From NCBI GenBank assembly GCA_050084985.1, contig JBITNC010000002.1, positions 434,001 to 498,000 on the forward strand: a stretch of DNA of 64,000 nucleotides, written 5' to 3'. The stretch comes from Nageia nagi (taxonomy: Eukaryota; Pinophyta). Below, in pieces: positions 46,126 through 57,499 of the stretch. The first letter of the stretch is position 1; each line of letters starts with the position of its first letter. The notes beneath the pieces were generated by a model. That model saw nothing but the letters and a program-made list of their open reading frames with translations. It was not told where the DNA came from and did not search any database. Position numbers and translations under genes: made by a program.

Positions 46126-46485
46126 GAGTATGGAGTTTGATTTGGTTAAGATTTAAGTCTTGTTCACTCTTATTTTTAACTAGTCAATTAATCAATATGT
46201 TATTCTAATTGGTATGTCGGTCATTCAATCGGTATGTCGATTAGGTCTTGATGGCAGTGGAGGCGTTACATGCATTATGATGGTAATCGAGCTTGATGTA
46301 GTCAATCCCTATTTCGGCAACCGATCTTATGCATGTCGGTTAGATAACAAAGAGATTAAACTCCAAGTTCAGAAGTCAAAATCATGTCTCATCAAGCCTT
46401 AATTTCATAGTTGGGGGTTACAATCATGGTAGAACATTACCCCACAAATTCTTTGACCATTTTTGGGTTAAATTGGGATGGTAGC
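46126..46485 (+). repeat. Copia element 3 LTR, left part (interrupted by gypsy element 1)
   Basis: The DNA up to GTAGC at 46481-46485 continues at 51701 after the gypsy, where a TATA box (TATAAATTG at 51711), a leader and a Met-tRNA primer site follow. This stretch is therefore the U3 part of an LTR. Its exact start is uncertain (46126 or 46216 are candidates beginning with TG). Confidence 0.5.
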
Positions 46486-47581
46486 TGATCTAAAAATTTG
46501 GATCCCTTCAACATTCAGTAATCTCCATTTCAGTGTGTTCAGTGTGATCGTCTTGTCTTCAGCTTTCTGACGCTTCTTTCGGATCGAAAATCTGAGTCCA
46601 TATGAGGAAGTTATGGCCCTAAGTCCAGTTTGTGTATATTTATAAAAAAAAATCAAAATCTGGTGGGACCCGCCCACCACCATGGCAACCCCGTGGGAGC
46701 CCAGGCAACCTACCAACGTCTGCCACCCGCCTGCCATCATGGCGTTGACCGGTTGACCATGACCAACCCACGCGCAAGCCGCCAGCCATCTACACACGTA
46801 ACCATGTCCGCTGCCTGTCCGCCATGTAAGACTGCCACACAGACCGCCTACCCAGTCAGCAAGCCGCTGACTATTTGACCTGTTGATCATTTGACTTTGT
46901 TCCAGAGCATGCCATGTGTCAGCACCACAGCGCATCCACCTAGTTTTGGAGTATTTTAACGTATTTTGGTGTTTCTAAGGTTTTTTGGTGATTTTTGATT
47001 CTTTTAAGGTCCTATTTTTGGGCTGAGTTTATCTAGTAAGCCTGTAACAGTCCAGAGAGCATGTTTTTCAATTTTAGAGCTCGTTTTTGGAAGATTTTGG
47101 TAACCATTTGAGCCCAAATTTGGCAAGAAGATCAAGGAGGTTAATGGGTATCTAAAAATTTTTTTTTTTTTCCAAACTTCTTAGTTGTAATTCTCTCCAA
47201 TTTTAGCTCCAAAAATTGTATAAAAGGGGAGCAAATTGGACAGAAGAGGGAAGAGGAAGGATTTCGGGAAGTGTTTCAATTTTGTTGTGATTTTCAGAGC
47301 TGAGAGTGTTTTGTGAATGTGAGAGGAGGTTTTGGAGGACCTTGGAGGCCTTGTCAAGTGATTCCCCCATTGATAGTAGAGAGCTTTTGAGCTGGATGTA
47401 GCCCGCATTGGGTGAACTAGGATAAATTTTGTTTGTCTCTTCTATGGTGAATGTTATTCTCTTCTCTGTGTTTACAAGTTTATTCCTAATTTTCCCTTAC
47501 AAGCACTTAATTATTTTAAGTGTGAAATGATCCATTTGGCAAGGTTAAATTGAAATTTTTAATCTTATGGTTTATGGATCA
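46486..47581 (+). repeat. 5' LTR of gypsy element 1
   Basis: 1096 bp, TG ... CA. TATA box TATAAAAGG at 47219-47227. Differences from the 3' LTR are mostly C/T and G/A changes, dense in the U3 part. The ORF 46468-46935 (minus) is an LTR artefact. Confidence 0.93.
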
Positions 47582-47585
47582 AGTT

Positions 47586-47597
47586 TGGTATCAGAGC
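47586..47597 (+). promoter_or_regulatory. Met-tRNA primer-binding site of gypsy element 1
   Basis: TGGTATCAGAGC, perfect match to the plant initiator-Met primer site, four bases after the LTR. Confidence 0.9.
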
Positions 47598-47662
47598 AAG
47601 TTGAATCATTGGGCTAACCTCTATTTTTGAGATTGTTGTTGGTGTTTGGAAAGTGTTCTTGG

Positions 47663-48979
47663 ATGCATACCAAGTCACAAAGTAAGAAGGGAGAAGGAGA
47701 ATTAGTGGAGGAGGATCCAAAAATTGGTTCTAGAGTTTGGCAAAAGAAGCAAAGAGAGCTTGAAGCCATGGCCAATGAATGAGGGTCTAATGTGGAGAAG
47801 CAAATTGTCGATCTCTCCACAATGTTCCAACAAATGTCTCTTCAATTCCAACACTTGCAAGAACAACAATACAAGAAAAATGAAGGTGAAACTAATGAAA
47901 GTAATAAAATTGACAATGATGTTACACATAGTGTTTTTCATAGTTCTCCTTTGAAATTTGAAGTTAAATTTGATTTGCCTACTTTTATTGGAGAAGTAAA
48001 TGCTGAGAAATTAGACCATTGGATTAAACAAATTGAAGTATATTGTAGAATACAAAGAATTGTAAGAGATGAGGATAAAATCCAATTGGCAACTCTTAAA
48101 ATGAGTGGTAATGCACTTGTTTGGTGGGAAAGTTATTTACAAAGTAAGAATGAATCTATTCAAGTTTGTAAAGCTTCTTGGACTCATTTTGTACAATTGC
48201 TTAGAAATCAATTTTATCCTTTGGGTTATCGGCAAAAGGAAATCATGGATCGGCAAACTTTTCATCAAGGCAAAGGGAAAAGTGTGCAAGAGTACACTAC
48301 AAAATTCCGAAGAAGAGCTACAATGCTAGGTATTCCTCTTGATTCCCAAGATACTCTTCTTAAGTATATTGGTGGTTTGCACAATTATTTAAGACATACC
48401 ATTTTGATGTTTGATCCAAATGATTTGGATAAAGTTTGTGTACAAGCTACTCACTTAGAAGAAAGGGGAAAATTTGTTAAGGATGGTAAAAAGAACAATG
48501 CTTCCAATAACAATAGTCATAATGATAAAGGAAAGGGGAAAAAGAAAACTATGTCCACTACACAAAAGTCTAAAGATGTATGTGCACATTGTCAAAAAGA
48601 AGGTCATTTAGAGGCTAAATGTTGGAAATTGCATTCTGAATTACGCCCTAAACCTAAAAGTCAAAGAAAGCAAATAAATATTGTTACTTGTGAAATTGAA
48701 GATGGTTCAAATGTAGATGAGAAAATGACATGTATGGCTTTGCATAATACACCTAATGAAGATGAGGAAAAGAAGAAAATTGAACTTTTTCACATCAAGG
48801 TGCAAGTTAAGAAGACTAGGATTGATACATTGTTTGATTTTAGATCTCAAGCTAACTTAATTGCAGAAAAGTATGTCAAATCACTTGCACTCACTACTCA
48901 ACCCCATCCAAACCCATATCCATTGGGATGGATTAATAACAATTCAAAGTTGAAAGTGACACAACAATGTAAGTTGTAA
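47663..48979 (+). pseudogene. Gypsy element 1 Gag with zinc knuckle and degenerate protease
   Basis: The likely original start is ATG at 47663 (MHTKSQSKKGEGE). The frame meets TGA at codon 40 (47780-47782) and then stays open for about 400 codons to 48979. In the part numbered from 47792, the capsid region covers about residues 55-225 (FIGEVNAEKLDHWIKQIEVY, 'WWESYLQ', 'QFYPLGYRQ', 'YTTKFRRRATMLGI') and the CCHC knuckle CAHCQKEGHLEAKC is at 264-277. Protease-like text starts at about 335; the catalytic D-(S/T)-G is replaced by D-F-R (349-351). Apart from one nonsense change (possibly C to T) the Gag is whole. It would form the particle of the element. Confidence 0.88.
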
Positions 48980-49179
48980 TTTGGGATTAACAAGGATTAC
49001 ATTGATGAAGTTTTACTTGATGTTGTTCCTTTGGATATTTGTGGAATTGTGCTTGGTAGTCCTTATCTATGGGAAAGAGATGCTTTATTCTATAGAAAGG
49101 AAAATAAATATAGACTCATTAAAGATGGAATTGAATACATGGTTAGTGCTCATCAAAGCAAGAAAAAGGATATTCTTTG

Positions 49180-50100
49180 ATTACTGCAGGACAAGAAAAG
49201 AAGCTAATCAATGGACAAATGTTTATACTTGCAATGGTGAAATCTCAAGATGAAGTGGAAAACATAAAGGCACTTAAAGATTGTGAACCACAATACAAAG
49301 AAGAAGTTAAAGAGGTAATTTCTGAATTTGAAGATTTATTTCAAGTACCTAAAGAACTTCCACCTAAAAGAGATATACAACATGAGATTCAATTACATCC
49401 TGATGTTGCACTTCCTAATATTGGCTTGTATAGAAATTCTATTTTAAAAATGAAAAAATTAAGAAACAAGTCAAGGAATTGTTAGATCAAGGAGTCATTA
49501 GACCTAGCACATCACCATGTGGATCTCCTATTGTTATAATTCCAAAGAAAGATGGAACTTGGCAAAGTGTTAAAAAATGGAGGCACTATTTGGTAGGTAA
49601 AGAGATAATAATACATATAGACCATCAACCCTTGCAATATCTTCGATCACAATCTAAGTTGCAACAATCTAGGCACTTTCGTTGGATGGGATTTTTGCAA
49701 CAATTTCATTTGGTGATTAAGTATAACAAGGGTACTCAAAATAAAATTACTGATATGTTGTCTAGGCTGCCAATAGTTGCTAATGCTATGATTCTACAAA
49801 ATAGTTCTTTGATGCATGACGGGTATAAAGAACAATATGTGGTTGATCCTGATTTCCAAAATGTCTATCAAAGATTGAGTCTTGGTAATGAGGTTGGAAA
49901 TTATGACTTTCATTTGCATGATGGATTACTTTTTCATTTGGGCAAACTTTGTATTCCTAATGGTGAGAGGAATGATTTGATTAGGGAAGCTCATACTTCT
50001 CGTATTTCAGGACACTTTGGTGTTGGTAAAACTCTTGCTAATCTACAAAGGTATTGTTATTGGCCTAAAATGTAAGAAAATGTATCCAGGTATAAAGAGA
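49180..50100 (+). pseudogene. Gypsy element 1 pol: RT start fused to RNase H and integrase zinc region
   Basis: 49177-49485 reads 'EVISEFEDLFQVPKELPPKRD', the pre-RT block. After a frame change, 49479-50075 gives 'ELLDQGVIRPSTSPCGSPI', 'IIPKKDGTWQ', and immediately SVKKWRHYLVGKEIIIHIDH of the RNase H end. Everything between, including the catalytic YxDD block, is absent; the join is at about 49566. 'RWMGFLQQFHLVIKYNKGTQ' and the integrase zinc region 'REAHTSRISGHFGVGKT' up to CYWPKM follow, then a stop. The deletion keeps the reading frame. Confidence 0.87.
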
Positions 50101-50561
50101 AGCATGATCATCATCATATGGATCATAATTTTCAGGTTGGGGATCAAGTATGGCTTCATCTCAGCAAGGAGAGACAGCATGGTAAGGGAAGGAAGTTGAA
50201 ACCCATAAGGTATGGTCCATTTACCATTATTGGTCAAGTTGGGGATAATGCATTTTGGTTAGACTTACCACCTTATATGCAAATATATTATGTTATTAAT
50301 GTTGAGAACTTGAAGTTGTATGAACCAACCTTAGTTGCAGAAGATACAGATGTCATGTTATCGTCAATTAAGGATTTAGCCCCCGAGCACATGAACGTGT
50401 TAGTTGAGGATGCAGTATTGGAAAAGAAGCAACAATCATCTCGTAGTGGCATACATGAGGTGTGGTGTATTGGAGTGAAGGACCAACATCCACATAAGGC
50501 CAAGTGGTATGTAGTTGATCGGGTGAGGGAGCTCTATCCTCACCTTATTCCATCATCCTAA
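50101..50561 (+). pseudogene. Gypsy element 1 integrase C-terminal region
   Basis: Open frame 50118-50561 reads NFQVGDQVWLHLSKERQH, 'KLKPIRYGPFTIIGQVGDNAFWLDLP', then 'VINVENLKLYEPTL' and a C-terminal tail. This is the GPY/F-type C-terminal module of gypsy integrases. The D,D,E core that should precede it is missing; the join is near 50095-50115. Confidence 0.85.
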
Positions 50562-50590
50562 ATGCTTTTGGGGACAAAAGCTCTCTCTTA

Positions 50591-50601
50591 GTGGGGAGGA
50601 A
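50591..50601 (+). promoter_or_regulatory. Polypurine tract of gypsy element 1
   Basis: GTGGGGAGGAA ends one base before the 3' LTR. Confidence 0.85.
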
Positions 50602-51700
50602 TGATCTAAAAATTTAGATCTCTTCAACATTTAGTAATCTCCATTTCAATGTGTTTAGTGTGATCATCTTATCTTCAGCTTTTCGATGCTTCTTTCAGAT
50701 CGAAAATTCGAGTCCGTATGAGGAAGTTATGGCCCTAAGTCCAGTTTGTGTATATTTATAAAAAAAAAAAATTCAAAATCTAGTTGGACCCGCCCACCAT
50801 TGTGGCAACCATGTGGGAGCCTAGTCAACCTGCCAATGTCTGCCACCTACCTACCACCGTGGTGTTGACCAGTTGACCATGACCAACCCGCGTGCAAGCT
50901 GCCAACCGTCTGCATGCGCAACCACGTCTGTTGCCTATCCGCCATGCAAGACTACCACATAGACTGCCTACCCAATCAGCAAGCCGCTGACTATTTGACC
51001 TGTTGATTGTTTGACTTTGTTCCAGAGCATGCCATGTGTCAGCACCACAACGCATCCACCTAGTTTTGGAGTATTTTAACATATTTTGGCATTTCTAAGG
51101 TTTTTTGGTGATTTTTGATTCGTTTAAGGTCATATTTTTGGGCTAACTTTATCTAGTAAGCCTGTAACAGTCTAGAGAGCATGTTTTTCAGTTTTAGAGC
51201 TCGTTTTTGGAAGATTTTGGTAACCATTTGAGCCCAAATTTGGCAGGAAGATCAAGGAGGTTAATGGGTATCTAAAAATGTATTTTTTTTCCAAACTTAT
51301 TAGTTGTAATTCTCTCTAATTTTAGCTCCAAGAATTGTATAAAAGGGGAGCAAATTGGACAGAAGAGGGAAGAGGAAGGATTTCGAGAAGTGTTTCAGTT
51401 TTGTTGTGATTTTTAGAGCTGAGAGTGTTTTGTGAATGTGAGAGGAGGTTTTGGAGGACCTTGGAGGCCTTGTAAAGTGATTCCCCCATTGATAGTAGAG
51501 AGATTTTGAGCTGGATGTAGCCCACATTGGGTGAACCAGGATAAATTTTGCTTGTCTCTTCTATGGTGAATGCTTTTCTCTTCTCTGTGTTTACAAGTTT
51601 ATTCCTGATTTTCCCTTACAAGCACTTAATTATTTTAAGTGTGAAATGATCCACTTGGCAAGGTTAAATTGAAATTTTTAATCTTATGGTTTATGGATCA
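50602..51700 (+). repeat. 3' LTR of gypsy element 1
   Basis: 1099 bp, TG ... CA, TATA box at 51338-51346. Followed by GTAGC. Confidence 0.93.
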
Positions 51701-51705
51701 GTAGC

Positions 51706-52366
51706 CCTCCTATAAATTGAGGGGTTTGGATTGAGGATATAATGTAGTTTTGAGAGCTTGTAGTTTATGGGTTTGATGTTGTTCTTGATTGAGAGTTTGA
51801 GAGATGTGTAGTGAGGTTATGCTTTGACTCTAAAGGAAGGGTTTGTAACAAGGTTATGTTATTGGTTTGTTTCTTAGAACACTTTGAAAGTTGATGAATA
51901 CAAGGGTTGAAAGCTTATCCATGGATGTAGCCTACAATAGGTGAACTACGTTAATCTCTTGTCTCTCTTAGTTGTATGTTTGCTTAGTGTTTTTAATCAG
52001 TATCTTGTTATTTATTTTGCCAAGAAGTATGATTAAATGCTCATGTTTATATGAAAATGTTAAAACCTAATAAGTGGTATCAAAGGTTGTTTTGTTGGGT
52101 TGCTTGGTGAATCTTGTCTGTAGATTTGGACCAAGAGGAGCAAATGGCATAAGAAGGAAAGCTAAAGGTGAAAAGATTTAATTGGAAAAGTTTTCAATTT
52201 TAGAAAATACAATTGGCATACTACCTCTATCAAAAGGACCCCTATCAACCTCTTAAAGAGAAATCAAAGAAACCCTCATCCATGAAAGATGAAGAGTGGG
52301 ATTTATTAAATTTAACGGACAAACTTTCCAAAATATATGAAAAGCCATTTGCATCAAATAAGGTAT
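51706..52366 (+). pseudogene. Copia element 3: LTR right part, primer site and start of gag
   Basis: TATA box at 51711-51719; primer-site-like TGGTATCAAAGG at about 52075-52086. Copia Gag text in broken frames follows from about 52147: 'LKVKRFNWKSFQF', 'YYLYQKDPYQPLKEKSKKPSSM', 'EEWDLLNLTDKLSKIYEKPFAS'. Compared with the family, a segment between 'WDLL' and 'LSKIYEKP' is missing, so there is an internal deletion. It ends at the next element's LTR (52367). Confidence 0.7.
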
Positions 52367-53205
52367 TGTAGACACCTAAAAATGTCCCTTTTTAACTAGT
52401 AAACATTGAACTAATCATAACTCTTTGTGACAATATAGAATAGGTTTAAAAACCATATTATTGGATAGCTCTCATCGAGTACATGCAAAATGAGTGGTCA
52501 CATGACCCCTTTTCGGTAAAAATTGGCTATTTGGCGGTCATTTTAATATTGTTATAAAAATGGAAAACTAGTCGCCAGCGACCCAAAACAAACACCGACG
52601 TTTTAGGATGATCACCGGTGTTTGCCTAGTAATCGCTAGCGACTCTGTAACAGCCGAACAAAAACCAAAAATAATAAAAGAAAGTTGTAATGTCTCATTC
52701 TTCCAAGATGCGATGGACAGAGAGGGTTAGTTACAACCTACGGTGGCTTTTTGACTCCCTCTTACCAGCCTTGGAAAACCTCACCCAAAATCTATAAATA
52801 CAAGCCAAAACAAAGCAATAGGGGCCTAATTTTGAAGTAGGGTAATGCTGCCAAAATCTTGTGAGCTCATACCTTTTATTATTTTATGCTTGTTTCAATT
52901 TAATACATGTCATACGTAGATGCTTTGATGTTATTATCTTTTGCATGTGTGTACGATTTACAGGTTGTCCATATCAAGGAGAGAAGCAAGCAAATCAAAA
53001 ACAATGAAGATCTAATACTCTCATTTTGGTAAATGGCATTTGTAAAAGTCCCTTCCAAGGGCAAATTGTATTTTGAGTTGAAAATCAATATCAATTTACA
53101 ATTACAACATTTCTACCTATTTTACATAATTTGAAGTTCAGTGAAAATCTAAGAATAATTATATTTTATGTTATTCTACATTCCAACTTTATTTTCACTG
53201 TAACA
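52367..53205 (+). repeat. 5' LTR of gypsy element 2 (Tat/Ogre-like)
   Basis: 839 bp from TGTAGACACCTAAAAATG to TGTAACA. TATA box TATAAATA at 52793-52800. It interrupts copia 3 gag. Two related GC-richer blocks (GTCGCCAGCGACC... at about 52570-52645 and CGCTGGTGACTC... at about 53290-53350) occur in the LTR and just after it. The 3' LTR is not in the window. Confidence 0.75.
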
Positions 53206-53207
53206 TT

Positions 53208-53229
53208 CTGGTGCTAGAAGGAGGGCTCC
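53208..53229 (+). promoter_or_regulatory. Primer-binding-site candidate of gypsy element 2
   Basis: CTGGTGCTAGAAGGAGGGCT, beginning two bases after the LTR end. TGG start and position fit a tRNA primer site, but the matching tRNA was not identified. Confidence 0.5.
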
Positions 53230-53399
53230 TCCATCATTGATAGGGAGGAAATCTGTTGTAGAAATGCCAATAATTTATGGTCGAATGCTAGTGATTAGAA
53301 TCGAACGCTGGTGACTCAAAAGAAATGCCAGCGATCTCTGTTTAAATGCCGACGACTCTTACTCCAGGTAGTCTTGTCTCCTTTTTGTTATTTCTATAA

Positions 53400-53452
53400 A
53401 AAAAATAATAATAATAAAATAAATAAATATATATATATATATATATAATATT
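53400..53452. repeat. AT-rich simple repeat
   Basis: AATAATAATAAAATAAATAA followed by an (AT)n tract. Confidence 0.85.
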
Positions 53453-53754
53453 GTTAAAATAAAAGGATACTTTTGACTGTGATTCCTTTGCCTAGAATGC
53501 ATATAGGAACAAATAGAAAAAGGTTAAATGTATTTTTTATTAATTTACTTTATGTAAAATGTTATGTATTTATTTTCATGTTTTGGGTGAAGGGTACGTA
53601 CACATTAATACTTTTTATCTTGTCTACTTATGCTCTCCCTCTACGCTTTGTGCGATCTAAGGTGACCAGAATAGACCTGATAAGAAGGAGTATTTAATTC
53701 TTCTTTTCTTTCACATTCACACTATCATTAATTTGGTTAATTTATCCACACATA

Positions 53755-54320
53755 ATGACCTCTTACCAAGTCTGCCCTTACCACTCCATTGGAGGTCGAA
53801 GGGATATGTGACTAGTAAGAGGAGGTAATTTACTACACATAATACTTCCACAATTAGAAGGAGTAAATGAATCACACTTAATTTGGAATGAACCTAAAGG
53901 AAATAAATCGGGTTTTTGGGTAGTATAAATCATATTAAAAGGTTAATGAATTGGATGGATTCGAATACACTAAGTACTTTCACTTAACAAAGTATGCTCT
54001 CACTTTTGCGCTTCAAGTGATCCTAAGTGATCAGAAATAAGTTAAGTGAAAGAGGTAAAATTTATTCACATCTTATTTGAAAATATACTTCACATTAACA
54101 CTCTTAAAGATGTCTGCCCTTACCACTCCATTGGAGGTTGAAGGGATATGTGACTCTTGGAGGAGTAATTGAACCTCACTTAATTAATTTATCTACACTT
54201 AATGGCTTTTTACTAAGTCTGCTCTTACCACTCCATTGGAGGTCAAAGAGATATGTGACTAGTAAGAAGAGAAAATTTATCACATATAAAACTTCCACAG
54301 CTGGAAGGAGTTAATGAACA
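53755..54320 (+). repeat. Leader sub-repeats of gypsy element 2
   Basis: Three copies of a unit with AAGTCTGCCCTTACCACTCC followed by ATTGGAGGTCGAAGGGATATGTGACT at about 53768, 54111 and 54223. Two of them continue into AGTAAGA(G/A)GAG and a matching ACTTCCACA ... GGAAGGAGTTAATGAA block. They lie in the untranslated leader upstream of the first ORF. Confidence 0.8.
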
Positions 54321-54474
54321 TCATTAAGAGGTTGGATAATGAATCACATTATAATTAAAAAAGAACAACGAGGTTTATTAAGGTCAAAGTCCACTTAAAA
54401 TAAACTTTTGATTGTATCACATTAAAATAAGATAAGTAAATGGACATGAATGTTGGGGAGGGTAATATGCATAA

Positions 54475-56190
54475 ATGTATTTTATTTGTTTAAATGCATT
54501 TCATAAGGCCTTAAAGGAATTTTATCATTATGAGGTTTGTCTTGGTTGCACTTTTAACTTATGTTCCTTTTTCTATCAAAGTAAAACCAAAAATACAAAG
54601 ACTATGGTCACATCTTGCCAAGACAACCTTAGATACCTATTCTACTTCAAAGGTCATGAAGAGTGATTTTTATATCGACATTGAAAAGCTTTTAGCATAT
54701 TTAGCAAAGATAGAACAATGTACCATACCTCTTCTTCAATCCTCATAAAGCCTTATTAGATCCCATGAAGAGCTAGAGTATAGTTCTTCCATTCCTTTGC
54801 CCTCATCATGGGATGAGTTTGAAATTGAAAATAATGAGCCCATCATAAAGATTGAAAACTCATCGACACATCTCATCAAATTAAAATCTTGTTGTGCATC
54901 CCCTTTTGAGACTATCGAACCTAATAAGCCAATTTGCTAAGGGATGAATCGAGTATTAATGCTGAAGGCCTTGATGCAACATCCTATGCTATATCATATG
55001 ACCTCCTAGAGTTAGATACCTTGATGTCTTCACCCCAACCTTGGGATGAATATGATATTAAAGAAGAGGAGTTTGACAAGAATCTTGAGGATATTTCAGA
55101 GCATTCTTCAGAATTGCAATTTCATGCTCCTCCCCTTCTTGAGGTTACAAGACCTTTTATCGATTCCCATGAATCTCATAATATTCTTGAGTTCAAGGAT
55201 GAAACTTGTTCATTCTCATCACACGTAGAAATTGGAGAGCCTCACATAAGAATTAAAAAATCCATAGATTGTATTATTGAATCTCAAGAATTTCAATCAC
55301 AAAGAAATGAAAAATATAAAAATAAAATTTCCAAAGCTAGCACACATGAGCTTAGGAATGAACATCCATGTGGGGAAACAACACATCATGATAATGATAC
55401 AAAGTTTTATGAGGATGAATGTTGTTCAAACCCACTAAAAATACCTTCAAAATATCAAACCAACTTGATGAAAAATTGGGAATGTGATAAAGAAGATAGC
55501 CCTACAACAAATAAATTACTTAGGAATATTTTCTATGATGAAAAAGCTAAGAATAGTTTGCAAAGGGAATCCCATTAACAACAACAAGCATGTTCTTCTC
55601 ACGATCAACATGACAAAACCTTCAATGACTTTTTCGACAAAATGAGACAAGAAGAGATGAGGCAAAAGCATGATGTAAAAGCTTATGCAAACCAAAAGAG
55701 TCAAGCTTGGGTGCAATTATCATCACCACTTAATTACCAAGTATGAAGATATCAAGACTCCTACTCTAATCAACAAAGAGAATTGCCTCTTGAAATCTTA
55801 GATTATCAACCTCAAAGCTTCTCTTCACAAGCTAGGACAACTGACCCCACCTATCAAAAAACACTTCATAGGGCTAGGTCTTGTATGGAAGATTTTGATA
55901 GAATGACCTTGTATTTAGTAAGAACCTCGCAAACAACTCTTCAATGTAAGATCTCAAACAAATTCTTCTATGATCCTTATTCCTGTGAGAAACCCTCATC
56001 GCAAGAAAATTGTAGAAAAGCTTTAGCTAAACAATTCAAGGTAGGAGAGATACCCTCTTTTGCGGAGTTGGAGGCAAAGAGAAAATACATAGAGAGAGAT
56101 TGTGAAGAAACTATAAACTTTAGTAAAAGATATGAAGATGTTCAAAGTAAGTTAGAAGAGGAAGCCAAACTTAAAGAAAGAATATAGAAC
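54475..56190 (+). pseudogene. Gypsy element 2 upstream ORF (acidic, unknown function)
   Basis: Open pieces 54530-54748, 54934-55578 (214 codons) and 55783-56187 (134 codons). The middle piece is acidic and has PWDEYDIKEEEFDKN. A similar 'SSWDEFEIENNEP' appears just upstream at about 54810, so the motif is repeated. The last piece is charged and coiled-coil-like ('FAELEAKRKYIERD', 'DVQSKLEEEAKLKER'). Ogre/Tat gypsy elements carry an extra ORF before gag; position and size fit. There is no recognisable domain. Stops separate the pieces. Confidence 0.5.
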
Positions 56191-56423
56191 TCAAAGAAAA
56201 AGAAAAGCAAGAGCTTGACAAACAACGATAAATTTTTGATAAGGTAAAACAAGAAGTTCGAGATAGTTGGTTACTTCATGAGAAGTCTCAACAAAATAAA
56301 GTACAACAATCTACAACTCTTAGAAATCCAATGCAAGGGTATCATTTACCTTCTAATCTTCCATCATTATCATCTTCATCATTGTTATCAAGATCTCTTT
56401 CTGATGATGAATCTTATAATTCA

Positions 56424-56730
56424 GACCTGAAGTTAGAAAGAAACACCAATCATAGAAGATACTGAAAACTTCCTCAGGACAGTTGGACAAATAAAGAATT
56501 AGAAGATTTCATGAATAAAGAAATGAACATTTCAAGGTTCAAGAAGTTGACATATGATAATATTTGCAATGAACCCATTCATCCAAGTGTCCCTAAGAAG
56601 AAATTACCTTACAACTTTGAAATACCTAAGATAATTCCTTTTATAGGAAATAAGGATCCTAAGGAACATTTAAGGTGGTTTAAGTTTTCAAATTACCTAA
56701 TTTCTAACGATGAGGTCTTGATGATACGTG
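56424..56730 (+). pseudogene. Gypsy element 2 Gag capsid, part 1
   Basis: Open piece 56511-56738 reads PYNFEIPKIIPFIGNKDPKE, 'HLRWFKFSNYLISNDEVLMIRV', the start of a Tat-type gypsy capsid. It is cut at 56731 by the inverted-repeat insertion and resumes at 59875. Confidence 0.8.
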
Positions 56731-57275
56731 TTGATTAGGATTGTGTAATATATGCATCGCGAACAATCTTAACCAAAGTAAATCAAGAACAGACTATGGT
56801 GACAGTCTGATCTTTGGAGAAGGTCGGTTCCTTATACATTGGGTGTAGGAGAAGTAACAAGAAAGGAAATAAAAAGAGTAGAGTGCGAGGAATTTAAGCA
56901 AAAGGGTTAGGGTAGCAGGAAAGAAAATAAAAAGGAGTAGAGTGTGAGGAATTTAAGCAAAAAGGCTTAGGGTAACAAGAGAGAAAGCAAAGGTGGATCA
57001 CTAGTTCAACGCGAGCTTTCACAGTGTGTGAAACCTTGGTCTGAATCTAGTGTAGCAGCTACGGTACAAGCTCTCACTCTCTAATAGTTTCCCAGCTTTA
57101 CTCTACCATATAGCAGACACAGTTATACTAGCAGCTCACGATTATCATTTAGGAAACAAGCCAAAGCTACCACGATGTAACCAAATTAAGAATGACAATT
57201 ACAAGTGCTAGACAAGAAAGGTCAAGATGGTATCATATTACTGATAAAAACTACAGGTCTTCGAGAACAAATGTA
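56731..57275 (+). repeat. Left inverted repeat of the 3.1-kb insertion
   Basis: About 545 bp. It includes a repeated AGAGTGCGAGGAATTTAAGC segment with AAGGAAATAAAAAG. It ends around GAGAACAAATG, after which the two arms diverge. Confidence 0.85.
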
Positions 57276-57499
57276 AAGAGCAATACTAGGGCTTTCGACC
57301 CCTTTTCCATTTTATTTTCATATACTTATACTGCAGTAACAACAGTTACAAGAATTACAGAACATAAATGTTTACAAAAATGGCTTCAAGATTCTAGCCT
57401 TCTTTTAACTGATACTACCTACATACGCCACTTGGTAGAATATTACAAAAATGGGGCAAATTGTAGATGATACTATGATTTGACCTCTTGCTGGCATCG

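Larger units (their letters stand above)
46486..51700 (+). mobile_element. Gypsy retrotransposon, element 1, internally deleted but with intact ends
   Basis: LTRs of 1096 bp (46486-47581) and 1099 bp (50602-51700) begin TGATCTAAAAATTT and end TTATGGATCA. They are flanked by a perfect GTAGC duplication, with a primer site at 47586 and a purine tract at 50591. The internal part is only about 3.0 kb: gag plus zinc knuckle, degenerate protease, RT start, RNase H, integrase zinc region and integrase C-terminus. The RT catalytic core and the integrase D,D,E core are missing. The Gag is nearly whole, so it may have been a Gag-only element moved in trans. It lies within a copia LTR. Confidence 0.93.
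46481..51705. repeat. 5-bp target site duplication GTAGC around gypsy element 1
   Basis: GTAGC at 46481-46485 and 51701-51705 directly abut the TG and CA ends of the two LTRs. This fixes the insertion boundaries. Confidence 0.95.

Noticed and set aside
46468-46935. 155-codon minus-strand ORF
   Set aside because: Lies in the gypsy 5' LTR; the 3' LTR counterpart (50825-51082) is broken, and there is no known domain.
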